Source: Allium sativum (lineage: Eukaryota; Streptophyta; Magnoliopsida; Asparagales; Amaryllidaceae). From it: 64,000 bases of DNA. The first letter of the stretch is position 1. The number at the start of each line of letters is the position of its first letter. The translations under genes and the position numbers were made by a program. Positions 46,480-56,474 of the stretch are shown piece by piece. The DNA is taken from the NCBI GenBank assembly GCA_030737875.1, contig CM060922.1, positions 299,823,456-299,887,455 of the forward strand. Direction: 5' to 3'. The notes under the pieces were generated by a model. It was not told where the DNA came from and ran no database searches. It saw nothing but the letters and a program-made list of their open reading frames with translations.

Positions 46480-47363
46480 GTCTCACCTCCTCTTTTATTA
46501 CGAATAACTCAATAACTTTCATACTAACCAAAAACATTGCATCGACATCTTCATCATCATTTACATCGATGGCAGAAGGTCCAGAATCCATCACCCACTT
46601 GCTTACTAATCGTACATCGTACTTTTTTTAATCAATTTTTGTAACCCTATACACCGTTTCCTTTAATCCATGGTAGGAGCAAAATTTTTTGACCTTTGAA
46701 CCTTTTTGTTTGCCACCAACATACACCGGCGTATTATTTTCTTTTAAGTTCAACTTCCTATCAAAATAGCAAATAATGGGGATGAAATCTGACATAGTCT
46801 ACAATGAAAAATTTGCAAGGTATAAGGATAATTAATTGTTAAACTAATATTAGTAATATAAGAAAGCCAAAAAAACTAAACCTAGGGTTTGAATGAAATT
46901 GAGAAACATAAGAATTTGAGATAGGGTTTGAGTTTAAACTAAATCAATACCTTCAAATTGATGTGCAATAGCTGATAGAAGTAACCTAATCAATAACCCT
47001 TGTTTATTTTGATTATTTTTAAAGATTTTAGGATTTTCTGGAGCCAGTGGAAGAATAGTACAAATTGGTACTTTTTTCCCGAAATAGTAAAAAGCGTAAT
47101 GACAGAGAGTAGTAGAGAGTAGCAGGAAGTAGGTAGGGTTTGTGATAAAATTCTAACATGCGCACTTGTGAAGTGCGGCTGTTATAATTATAAGGGGCGC
47201 ACTTGTCAAGTGCGCCCCCGATTAATTTTTTTTAAAACTTTTTCCACCTTATTGCTGAGTTGGAAAAAACTGGCATATTTCTGCTAATACTTTTAAAACT
47301 GGCATATTTTTGCTATATGTTTTGAAAATTAACCTATTTTGAAAAATTTTCCTTTCCATTATA

Positions 47364-48140
47364 TCTTTACTAATTATCGGAATAGGTTTGGTGTCACACT
47401 TTTTTGGTGTACATGCAAACTAACGAAAATGCCCTTTATTCGAAATTATGTCCTACATTTCCTCTTTGTTGAATCAAAATTAATTGCTCTATTTCCTGAA
47501 CAGTCAATTCCTTAAAATTCTCACACTCATTCCTATAATATTAATTTCTCTATTTCCATAAATAGTCAATTCCTTAAAATTCTCATATTCATTCATATAA
47601 TATTAATTACTCTATTTCTAAAAACAGTCAATTTCTTAAAATTCTCATATTTATTCCTATCTTTATTAATAGTTCAAAATATCACCTTAAATTTTGCAAC
47701 TTGAAGATTTCTTATTTTAAATGCTTTTTTCTAGCATTTACTGCATTTCTGATAAGCATTGAATCGGGTAAAATCCGGTTATCCGTGCATGAACAGTTCA
47801 AAATATCACCTTAATTTTTGCAACTGGACAGTTTCTTATTTTTAAATGCTTGAACTCTATAAATATCACCTATGATTCTCCAGCATTTATCGACTCCACC
47901 ATTACTCCTACTGTTCTCCACTGTTTCTCTTTATAATAATAAAAAAAGAGCTTTGTAAAATTTTACAGTATTTTACATCGGTTTACACTGCAGCAAAGAA
48001 GACAGACATGTTCTGAGGAGGATAACAGATGAGAATCCACTCGCAAACATGTTTTCATAATTAGGATGTTCTTCCTTTTTCTTTGTCTCTTTACTGCACT
48101 TATTGTTTGAGCGATGTTGAGCAAAGTTGGTGTTTTCAGA
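47364..48140 (+). mobile_element. Second Helitron, 5' terminus and body fragment
   Basis: TCTTTACTAATTATCGGAAT, then ggtttggtgt and acacttttttggtgtacat match the Helitron start at 33429. It again follows a monomer end (…atta ta). The body has three copies of gtcaattccttaaaattctc-type units (period about 80 bp, 47498-47655) and a later duplicated ttcaaaatatcaccttaa. No 3' hairpin terminus is visible before the LTR at 48141, so the end is lost or displaced. Confidence 0.6.
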
Positions 48141-49135
48141 TGTAACAACCCGGAAAATCTGAGCTAATTTAAAAATTTTAATTTTTAATTTGGCTATTTT
48201 AATGAATTTTAATATTTAAAGTAAATTATTTTAAATAATAAATGACGAAAGGTATGTTTGAATCGATGTTTGAAAATAAATATAATTATTTTTAATTATA
48301 AACATGGCCTGAGATGGCGCGGCAGTTTCAAAATTTGAAAGCAAACTTTGATTGACTGTACCGGGTGCAAAATAAAATGGATTTTAGTAAAACCAAAAAT
48401 ATTTAAATCTGTTTATGAATATCATTCTAACGAATATGAAAAATCGAAATTTCATAGAAGGAATCAAAAGTTATGGCCAAATGAATTTTCGGAAAGGTTG
48501 CTATAGAGAATATATAGCCCTTGAAAATAGCAATTTTGCAAACGACCTCAGTTTTTGAAGAACCCACTTTTGTTGGATCCAGGATGTCAAATTATTGCTA
48601 GGTTTCAAATTCCATAATTTTTGAAGTTAATATATGAGCATGGCAAAGGAAAATGTGTTTGGTTGATTTCATTTAAACTGGATCGACTAGAAAATGACCG
48701 TTTTTCAAACTGCCTCAGAATTGGACAAAAGTAGTTTTGTTGGGACTATATCATCAAAGCAAAGCTAAATTTAGTTTTCTGGAATTTTTGGGATCATTAT
48801 GTGGCCCCGGCAAATTAAAATGTACGTTCAAAATAGTATTTGAATGTTTTATGTTTTAATTTGAAGGATAACTGACTGTAACAGCCGAATTGGCCTACAA
48901 AACATATCCCATTGTGTTCGAAATGGGGGTATTTAGCTAGGGACGACAGTCATTGGGTTTGGATTGGAGTTCGTATGGAAAAAAAACCCTATTTTCGAAT
49001 TTATATAAATATCGGCGAATAGGAATTTTCCATTCATTAATTAATTTTATAAAAAAAACACGCCCCCTCTGTTATCGACGACGGAAGCTTCATCTTCCTT
49101 CCCGGCCACTTTCCGATCAAACCAAGCTCCATTAC
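48141..49135 (+). repeat. Element E: partial LTR related to B and C
   Basis: It starts TGTAACAACCCGGAAAATCT and follows the first 0.85 kb of the B/C LTR throughout (ttttgttggatcc, gcatggcaaaggaaa, catatcccattgtgttcg, gctagggacgacag). After this point it turns into its own C-rich leader-like DNA (cgccccctctgttatcgacg). At 49136 the Gypsy element is inserted. It is more divergent from B and C than these are from each other. Confidence 0.8.
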
Positions 49136-51736
49136 TGTAACAACCTGCGTTCTACGCATCGGAGGATTGTAGAATATTTATTTCTTCCCATATGAAGTCG
49201 TATGGTCATGTAACTTTGGGAAACAACCATTTGACTCATTTCCCATGTTCATGATTTTTATCGATTTTTAAATGACTGTTTTGCCCCTAGCTGATCTTGT
49301 TTTGGCCATAACTTTTGACTGGAAAGGAATTTTGACCTGAAACCACTTCCATTAGATTCGTTTGATGGTTTACCTTTCCGTAGAGTGGTCATATGTGAAA
49401 AACGGATTTACCGTTTGGGAGACATGGCTAAAATAATGTTTGGAAGGTGAAAAACTGCTTAACCGGGCCAAATAGGGTGATTAGCGAATGGGCCCATAAC
49501 CCATTTCAGGATTAGAGTTATGGGGAGGCTGAAAGGAGTTAGAGAATCATTCCATTTCAGTTTTCTAGCCTCCACTTACCTCTTGGAAACCCTAAAAATG
49601 GCCTTCAACCTCTAAATCACCTCCAAATCATCTTTGAATCAAGGATTAAGCTTAGCAACATCAAATCAAGGGAGATCTACACCAAATCAACATTGGAGCT
49701 ACTGTTTAGCATTGGGATTCGCATCAAATCAGAGATTTATTTCATATCTTAGTTTATTTGTGGCTAAGGTGAGTGATTTGCATAGTTCCTAACTAATTAT
49801 GGCTAATTAAGGGTAATTAGTGTTAATTAGCGAATTTAAACATGATAAAATTCTGGAAAAATGTTTATAAAATTCGAAATGATGTTTTAGACCTCTGATA
49901 TGAATTTGGGTTAATTTGGTTAAGTTTTGCTAATCCTATCATTAGTTTCACCTAAACATGCTTAAGGGGCAATATGGGGTTTTGGGTATGTTTGATCCAT
50001 TCTAACCTATCATATTGATGTTTGAGGTCACTTCTACTTGTTGCTATGACTGTATGGTATGCTTTGTGATTGATTGGAATAGGTAGAATGGTCGAAAACG
50101 CCGTCGAGTGGCGTAAATTGCTTGCTGGAAGAAGTGCAGGAAGGCATCGGAACCGGATCGGAACGGAGGGAGGATCCGATCCGCTCCCATACTTTACTCT
50201 TTGATCTATTCGCTCGTCTCGTGGCATGCATCATCCGATCCGACCCGCCTGATGTTCTTCGACCCGATCCGCCATAGTAACCAAGCCGAACCAATGTACT
50301 ACGACGAGGCTTGGAGACTACGACCCGACCCGAGTTGATTAGGAGAAGCCGATCCGAACTATGGCACATTGGAGGACTCCGACCTGAAACGATGATGGCG
50401 ATTGGACATAAAGACTCGATCCGACCCGCTGAGGTGATGATGACCCGATCTGATCCAGTGAAGGAGGAGCACTCCGATCCGAACCAAACTGATGGCTAAG
50501 AGGGGATCCGAACCGATCCGGTGATGACCAATAACCCGAGATGCAAAGGTAGTCCAAGTGGAAGTTAGAGCTCAGGATCCAATGGGGAACCAATGAGTTC
50601 GCTTCATGGTTGGGCTTTGCTGCGGGACGTGTGCTAAGGAGTTGTCAACGTTCATAACTTCGATTCACCACTTATCAGTGCAGTAGAGTCATTATGACTC
50701 GAGGGGCAAGGTGATGGTAGCAAGACTACGTTATCAGTGCAGTAGAGTCATTATGACTCGAGGGGCAAAGTGATGCATAGTAAGACTATGTGCTAGTGCA
50801 GTGGGGTCATTGTGACTCCATGGGGCAGAGTGGACATAGTAAAGGATTGGTGAGGCTATGAGCCAGTGCAGTGGGGTCATTGCGACTCCATGGGGCAAAG
50901 TGGACATAGCGAAGGATTTGTGGCTATGTATCAGTGCAGTGAAGCCATTTATGACTTCATGGGGCAAAGTGATCATAGCAAAGTATGTTGGGTGATCGAA
51001 GTGGTGAATATCGTATGCTTTATGCACTGAGTGAGAGATGTGAGGATGGTTGCTATGTTTGATTGTTTGCCATCACTATGACATGCACACCCCCACCCCC
51101 GTTATCTTTACACCATTTGAAATGGCACCTTAGAGTGTTGTACAGTATGTAGTGCTAACTCTTTGGTTGCAGGTCCAGGTACATGTATGTTTTAGTCTAC
51201 CTGTTATTGTTCTGTTTAGATGCTTATCGCTCATACCAGGCTTTATGTCTGACCCAGAGTTTTATGTCTCCTCTTATTATTCTGGGTGCTCACACGAACA
51301 GACTAGAGACAAGTTAGCTGGTGATGCGCGAGTAGCTGATTCGGAGGCGAGCAGGAGGCTTCCACGTATGATATATAGATATTCTCCCTGTGTCGTTGGT
51401 GGTCGCTACTTGGGCATTAGTAGTGTACCTCCTTTATCTTGCTTTTGTTTTTGAGACAGTTTGAAAAGTTGTAATAATGTTTAACTTTGGATCATAAGTT
51501 GTACTTGGATTTTCCGCTGCTATGTTAGTTGTTTCAGCTTATGCACTGTCTCACCTGTTTTTTGTCAAGTATGTTATTATTATATTTTGTTCTATGCGCT
51601 GTGAGACATTCTACAGGTTCCTTGTTATTTCATTTCCTTCTTCCCTTTCCTTCTGACGATCCGTTCCGTACTAATTGGACATGTGTACAGCGCACTTTTG
51701 GAGTAAATGTCGGTTGGTGTAGGGCGGTCCGTCACA
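49136..51736 (+). repeat. Gypsy 5' LTR
   Basis: It starts TGTAACAACCTGCGTTCTAC and ends GGGCGGTCCGTCACA. Inside are GTGGCTAAG|GTGAGTG near 49770 and TTTGGTTGCAG|GTCCAGG near 51172, good splice-like sites present in all three LTRs of the family. A purine- and CCGATCC-rich segment lies at 50130-50530, followed by the hairpin repeats. Frames here such as 50034-50369 are short, overlap on both strands and are not genes. Confidence 0.93.
50674..50970 (+). repeat. Hairpin-bearing tandem repeats in Gypsy 5' LTR
   Basis: Five units of about 60 bp with cagtgcagt before and ggggca after a palindrome: GAGTCAT/ATGACTC twice, GGGGTCA/TGACTCC, GGGGTC/GACTCC and GAAGCCAT/ATGACTTC. The matching array in the 3' LTR is at about 58018-58325. 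Confidence 0.85.
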
Positions 51737-51738
51737 TT

Positions 51739-51750
51739 TGGTATCAGAGC
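51739..51750 (+). other. Gypsy primer-binding site, tRNA-iMet
   Basis: TGGTATCAGAGC begins 2 bp after the 5' LTR, with the context tttggtatcagagctctagg. Confidence 0.95.
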
Positions 51751-51936
51751 TCTAGGTTACGTAGTTAACCTAGAGAAAGACACTAGGGAGAGATAGTATG
51801 CATATAAGAGCGCGTATTTGTGATTACTTTGGTTTTCAAAAGCTATATATATATGCACTATTAGTAGTATAAGAATGAAGTCGTACTGCACTAGCACCAC
51901 TATGGGGTCGTTAATCGTTTCCCCTTTTGCAGATTG

Positions 51937-52920
51937 ATGATGAGACGATATGCTAGAGGTGCTGGTAGGGGAGCCAATAATAGGAATGTTGCTGACATGA
52001 GGGCGATGTTTACTGACCTCATGAGAGACATGCTTAGGGAGGTGCAAGGGGCAGTTCCCAATCCCGGAAATGGTGGTGGTCCAGTAGTGCAGGCGCCTAG
52101 GGTCGATTTTGCCAAGTTGTGCAAGGATTACACTAACCTTGGTAGGAAGCCGTTCCACGGAACGGGGTCGGCCACAGATGTTCAGGATTGGTTGGATAGC
52201 TGTGATCGTATCTTCGACGACTTGGGTATCGAGGATGCGATGAAGAGAAGACTAGCGTCTCGTCAACTGCAAGGGCGAGCGATGAATTGGTGGAATGCCA
52301 TCAGAACAGCTACTCCAGAAGATCAGGTTACTTGGGATCAGTTCAAGGCTCGCTTTAGCGAGAAGTTCATTCCAGCTGCCCAAAAGTTAGTGTTGTTTAA
52401 GAGATTCTTGGAACTCAAGCAGAATGGTAGGGCAGTCTCTGACTATATTGCTGAATTTGACACTTTGTTGAAGTATAGACTATCTCTTATCGATACTCCT
52501 GAGAAGAAGAATGAGAAGTTCATTACTGGGTTGGATGGATACTTGGGGGAAAGACTTATCACCCACATCGATGAGACTTTTGAATCAATTGTGGGGAAAG
52601 CTTTGAGATCAGAGAGTCTTTACCCTAAGTCAAAGACTGAGGCTGCATCTGCAGAAGGGCTGAAGCCGCAAGCAGGCGGTGGAGGCAAGAATAACTCTCA
52701 GAGTAAGAGGAAACAGAACCAATCTAAGGATGGCCAGAAAAAGAGCAAGAAAGATGTTGAGTGCTTCAGCTGTGGTAAGAAGGGCCATTATGCTAAAGAA
52801 TGTCGGGCCAAGCCAACGGAAAGGAAGTGCTATAACTATGGCCAAGTGGGACATCATAAGGATAAGTGTCCGCAACCTCTTAAGGAGAAGCAGATTGTGA
52901 AAGCATATGCTATAGATGTT
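51937..52920 (+). CDS. Gypsy Gag: capsid region and two zinc knuckles
   Basis: Gag forms the virus-like particle and binds the RNA. Residues about 70-170 are the retrotransposon Gag domain (FHGTGSATDVQDWLDSC, then WWNAIRT and WDQFKARFSEKFIP). Two zinc knuckles follow: CFSCGKKGHYAKEC at about residue 277 and CYNYGQVGHHKDKC at about 299. The second has Tyr in place of the second Cys, which a single G-to-A change (TGT to TAT) explains and which should weaken zinc binding. A basic, Q/N/S/K-rich linker precedes them. It is the N-terminal part of the gag-pol frame, with no stop of its own. Confidence 0.9.
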
Positions 52921-52959
52921 GTTCCTTCTTCGTCGAATGCCCCAACTACGGCGGAGAAA

Positions 52960-53400
52960 GGAAAGAATGTTGTTATTCAAGGTATGCTTTCTATTTATGA
53001 TGTACTAGTTCGAGTTTTGTTAGATACTGGGGCTTCCCGTTCCTTCATATCTAGTGACCTGGTAGATAGGTTGGGACTGGAACCCGAGATAGTCGATAGG
53101 CCATTGGTTGTGACGAACCCGATTGGTGGTTCGACTAGCCTTAGTATGATTTGCCGAAATTTGGTCTTATCGAGTCATGGATGTATGTTTGTTTGTGATT
53201 GCTTTGTTTTGGGCTTTACTGGGTACGGCATTATATTGGGAGTCGATTGGCTCCAAAGATACGGGGTGGTGGTAGACTGTGAGGGCTTTTTGGTGACAGT
53301 TCGGGCGGATGATGGGCGGAGGGTGGTGTTTGGTAGTCTACCTAGTGATGGGGTAATGGCTAGTTTTATAAATTCCCTCGACATCCCGCAGGATGAGTTG
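52960..53400 (+). CDS. Gypsy aspartic protease domain
   Basis: LLDTGASRSFIS, with the catalytic Asp codon at 53023, is the canonical retropepsin motif. GYGIILGVDWLQRYGVVVDC near 53222-53280 is the conserved flap and C-terminal block (IILGMDWL in relatives). It processes Gag-Pol. It is intact and in frame with Gag, before the first stop. Confidence 0.92.
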
Positions 53401-54330
53401 TCAGATGTGCCCGTGGTTGGCCAGTATCCGGACGTCTTTGAGGAGGTGACCGGGCTTCCACCACACCGAGAGATTGAGTTCCGTATTAATTTAGTGAAAG
53501 GTCCCAGACCTATACTGATGCCACTTCGTCGTATGGCACCAAGGGAGCAGCGAGAGCTCGGGGTGCAAGTTAGCAATCTTTTGAAGAAGGGATTTATGAG
53601 AAGAAGTGTCTCCGAGTAGGGAGCACCAGTTGTGTTTGCCACTAAGGCAGATTGTTCCCTTCGTTTGTGTGTGGACTATCGCGAGTTGAATAAGGTAACA
53701 AGGAAGAATAAGTATCCACTACCGCGGATAGATGATTTGTTTGATCAACTGGAAGGAGCAAGAGTGTTCTCCCAGTTGGACCTCGCGACAAGATTTCATC
53801 AGCTCCGAGTAGCGGATGAGAGTGTTCCGAAAACGGCATTTAGGACGTTGTCTGGATTCTATGAGTGGTTGGTTATGCCATTTGGGTTGACCAATGCACC
53901 AGCCTACTTTGTGGATCTTATGAATAGAGTATTCAGAGATTAGTTGAATAAGTTTGTTCTTGTGTTCGTAGACGATATCCTTGTTTACTCAAGGACAGAG
54001 GAGGAACACAAGGGACCCTTGAGGATAGTGATGGAGGTGTTGAGGAAACACCAATTGAAAGCGAAATTCTCTAAGTGTCACTTTTGGAGAAGGGAAGTGA
54101 GATTCTTAGGCCATGTTGTTTCATAGAATGGTATTGCCGTGGACCCTGCGAAGGTGGCTATGGTACAGGATTGGCCTACGCCCAAGAATGCAACAGATGT
54201 AAGAAGTTTCTTGGGGTTAGCTGGATATTATCGTAAGTTTATCTAGGACTTCTCCAAGATAGCAGCACCGTTGACTCAGTTGACTAAGAAGAATCAGTCC
54301 TTCGTCTGGGACGGAGTGTGTGAGAATGCA
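53401..54330 (+). pseudogene. Gypsy reverse transcriptase domain with four stops
   Basis: Motifs in order: VVGQYPDVFEEVTGLPPHRE and PLRRMAPREQRELGVQ (N-terminal), stop at 53617, [35 protein letters not shown] (FSKIDLRSGYHQ in relatives; G to T and Y to F changes), [20 protein letters not shown], stop at 53941, the catalytic FVDD at 53965-53976 ([11 protein letters not shown]), FLGHVVS then stop at 54124, [10 protein letters not shown] then stop at 54244. It would copy RNA to cDNA in the particle. Confidence 0.92.
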
Positions 54331-54369
54331 TTCAGGAGTCTAAAAGAAAAGTTGACGCGTGCGCCAGTA

Positions 54370-54720
54370 TTAGTCATTCATAGAGGGAATGAAGAAATGA
54401 CGGTATACACGGATGCTTGTGGTACCAGATTAGGTGCTGTGTTGATGCAAGGAGGTAGGGTTGTAGCTTATGCTAGTCGGCAACTAAAGCCACATGAGAA
54501 AAGGTACCCAACCCATGATTTGGAATTGGCAGCGATCGTGTTTGCGCTGAAGATGTGGAGACATTATCTCTTGGGAGAAAGATTTGAGTTGTTCACCGAT
54601 CATAAATCGTTAAAGTATCTCTTCTCCCAGAAGGATCTGAATCTCCGTCGGTAGAGATGGTTAGAGTTCTTGGCTTCGTATGATTTTGATATCGCATACA
54701 CACCTGGGAAGGGTAATGCG
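54370..54720 (+). pseudogene. Gypsy RNase H domain, one stop
   Basis: [14 protein letters not shown] carries the first catalytic Asp (codon 54412). [20 protein letters not shown] gives the Glu and [17 protein letters not shown] the second Asp. The stop at 54652 follows NLRR; the domain then continues RWLEFLASYDFDIAYTPGKG and NAVADALSRR, the tether. It removes the RNA strand during reverse transcription. Confidence 0.92.
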
Positions 54721-55039
54721 GTAGCCGATGCCTTGAGTAGGAGACATGCCAGTTTAGGGGCTATGTTTCTTGAATGGAAGCAACTGGAGTATATCGCAGG
54801 GTTTGATTTCAGACCAAAGTGCGAATTGGATCCAGAAATGCTAGCTAGTTTGGCGATCAGACCCACTTTGATAGAGCGGATTGGTTCCAGCCAGAGGGAC
54901 GATCCTAATCTATTGGAAATCATCTCCAAGTTAGAGATGGACATCGACGGTGAGGAGATGAATTTGTATGGGCTTGATCGAGATGGATGGCTTAGAAAGA
55001 ATGGAAAACTAGTTGTGCCCAACGTGAATGGTTTGAGAG

Positions 55040-56060
55040 ATGAAGTGCTTAGAGAATGTCATCACTCAAAACTGACTATACATCCCGGTGGTAACAAGAT
55101 GTATCGAGATATGAAGCAGACCTACTATTGGGAAGGGATGAAAAGAGACGTTGGGAAGTTTATATCCAAATGCATGAATTGCCAGCTAGTTAAAGCCGAG
55201 CAAAAGAAGCCTAGTGGGTTGTTGCAACCATTGGAAATTCCCGAATGGAAATGGGAGCAAGTCTCGATGGATTTCATTGATGGGTTACCAAGGACTAGAT
55301 CGGGACATGATAGCATTTGGGTAGTTGTGGATCGATTGACTAAGAGTGCAAGGTTTATACCAGTCAAATCGACCAGAACGGCAGCCAAGTTAGCAGAATT
55401 GTATATGAAGTGGGTAGTGAGATTTCATGGAGTACCTAAAAGCATTGTGAGTGACCGAGACCCGTTGTTTAGTAGTGGGTTTTGGAAGAGCTTACAAGAG
55501 GCTCTAGGGTCAGAATTACGTCTCAGTACCGCATATCATCCTCAGACCGATGGTCAGACGGAGAGGGTGATTCGTATATTGGAAGATCTCTTGAGAGCAT
55601 GTATATTGGATTTTGGTGGATCATGGGATGACCATTTGCATCTAGTAGAGTTTGCATATAATAATAGCTACCAATCCAGTATCGGTATGGCTCCATATGA
55701 AGCTTTGTACGGAAGACCGTGCAACTCACCATCATGTTGGATAGAGACTGGCGAGAAGTTTATGCTTGGACCAGATGTGGTGAGGGAAACTTCAGATAAG
55801 ATTAAGATCATTCAAAAGCGAATGAAAGCTGCCCAAGATAGGCAGAAGAGTTATGCTGATAAAAGGAGAAGAGACTTAAAATTCTCCGTTGGTGACTTGG
55901 TGTTTGTCAAGATTTCTTTATTGAAGAGCGTGATACTATTTGGCAGGAGAGGCAAGTTGGCACCAAGATTTGTTGGCCCATTCCCTGTTCTTGAACTAGT
56001 CGGGAATTTGGCATATAGAGTTGACTTACCAGAGAAGATGGCGGGAGTTCACAACGTATT
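55040..56060 (+). CDS. Gypsy integrase: HHCC, DDE core and GPY/F
   Basis: It inserts the cDNA. The zinc-binding segment is ECHHSKLTIHPGGNKMYRDM then CMNCQLVKAEQ. The DDE core has Asp in VSMDFIDGLP, Asp in IVSDRDPLFSSGFW and Glu in TAYHPQTDGQTERV. The GPY/F-like KLAPRFVGPFPVLE follows SVGDLVFVK, as in chromoviral integrases. It is open throughout, 540 residues from 54670 to the end. GVHNVFHVSQLRKF is the link to the chromodomain. PCNSPSCWIETGEK is the usual RPCRSPLCW-type block. Confidence 0.95.
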
Positions 56061-56109
56061 TCATGTTTCCCAACTAAGGAAGTTCGTCCACGACCCAGAT
56101 ATGACTATT

Positions 56110-56316
56110 TCACTTGATCAGTTAGAGGACTTCGAAGTAGAACCCGAGGTGGTTAGGAACTGCAAGCCGATCCGTATTGTCGAGCACGATACGAAGCAAC
56201 TTCGAAGGAAGGTGGTGAAGCTAGTCAAGGTTCAGTGGGGCGAGAACGAGAATGACTGTACTTGGGAGACAGAGGAGAGCATTAGAAAGACGTATCCAGA
56301 AATCTTTGCCTGGTAA
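56110..56316 (+). CDS. Gypsy C-terminal chromodomain
   Basis: LEDFEVEPEVVRNCKPIRIV then EHDTKQLRRK, VVKLVKVQW and CTWETEESIRKTYPEIF match the chromodomain tail of chromoviruses. It is thought to guide integration to particular chromatin. VKVQW and TWE are the most conserved parts. Stop codon TAA at 56314. It is followed by about 150 bp of 3' UTR before the PPT. Confidence 0.88.
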   Translation, partial: SLDQLEDFEVEPEVVRNCKPIRIVEHDTKQLRRKVVKLVKVQWGENENDCTWETEESIRKTYPEIFAW

Positions 56317-56460
56317 GATTTACTTTGCAATTTAGTTATTCTGCATGCTAGGATAGACTTGTTTTGCTTGTTTGGCATGTTTGATTATTGTTTTATGATT
56401 GATAGGCATACGGGACCCTTTTGTGTGTTTTGGTTAGGGAATTTCAGGGGCGAAATTTCT

Positions 56461-56474
56461 TAAGGGGGGGAGAA
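56461..56474 (+). other. Gypsy polypurine tract
   Basis: TAAGGGGGGGAGAA immediately precedes the 3' LTR at 56475. Upstream context caggggcgaaatttcttaag. Confidence 0.92.

Larger units (their letters stand above)
44040..46795 (-). pseudogene. MULE transposase, two exons, truncated and disrupted
   Basis: Mutator transposases cut and paste the element. A minus-strand start at 46795 (MSDFIPIICYF) leads through an acidic N-terminal region, with a stop near 46629, to the nested MITEs (46479-45252). It resumes to a likely 69-bp intron (donor GT at 45122-45121, acceptor AG at 45054-45053) whose removal keeps the frame. After a TGA at 44826-44824 come the DNA-binding MULE domain (SFKPVKSRKKEYTAICNF, then C and H ligands to EGNHSC) and the start of the catalytic domain with the first Asp (PLICIDGTHLYGKYQG, about 44100-44050). 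Sequence beyond this is unrelated, so the second Asp and the Glu are deleted. Confidence 0.85.
43056..47352 (-). mobile_element. Mutator-like element with truncated transposase
   Basis: Inverted ends of about 145 bp: the left one runs aaattttcaaaataggtta, then aaaacatatagcagaaatag, attagcagaaatag and ttttaaaaaaaa, then gggggtgcacttg; the right one is the inverse. The flanks ttttcagaa (43047-43055) and tttccatta (47353-47361) are both close to the intact monomer sequence ttttcagta, consistent with an old 9-bp duplication. It carries a broken MuDR-type transposase gene and a nested MITE pair. Left-side DNA at 43200-43880 has no recognisable gene. Confidence 0.85.
51937..56316 (+). pseudogene. 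Gypsy gag-pol polyprotein, one frame with five TAG stops
   Basis: From ATG at 51937 a single frame of 1,460 codons runs to TAA-side DNA at 56316, without any frameshift. Stops in frame: TAG at 53617, 53941, 54124, 54244 and 54652; no TAA or TGA. The first comes where family members have Trp (SVS-x-W-GAPV); those at 54124, 54244 and 54652 sit in positions where Gln is plausible. Gag and protease lie before the first stop, and integrase and chromodomain after the last, so only RT-RNase H is interrupted. The 5' UTR of 200 bp contains no upstream frame of note. Confidence 0.93.

Noticed and set aside
51937..56316. Endogenous plant pararetrovirus or other viral insertion
   Set aside because: The order of domains, LTRs, PBS, PPT and integrase with chromodomain identify a Ty3/Gypsy retrotransposon; there is no movement protein or envelope-like frame.
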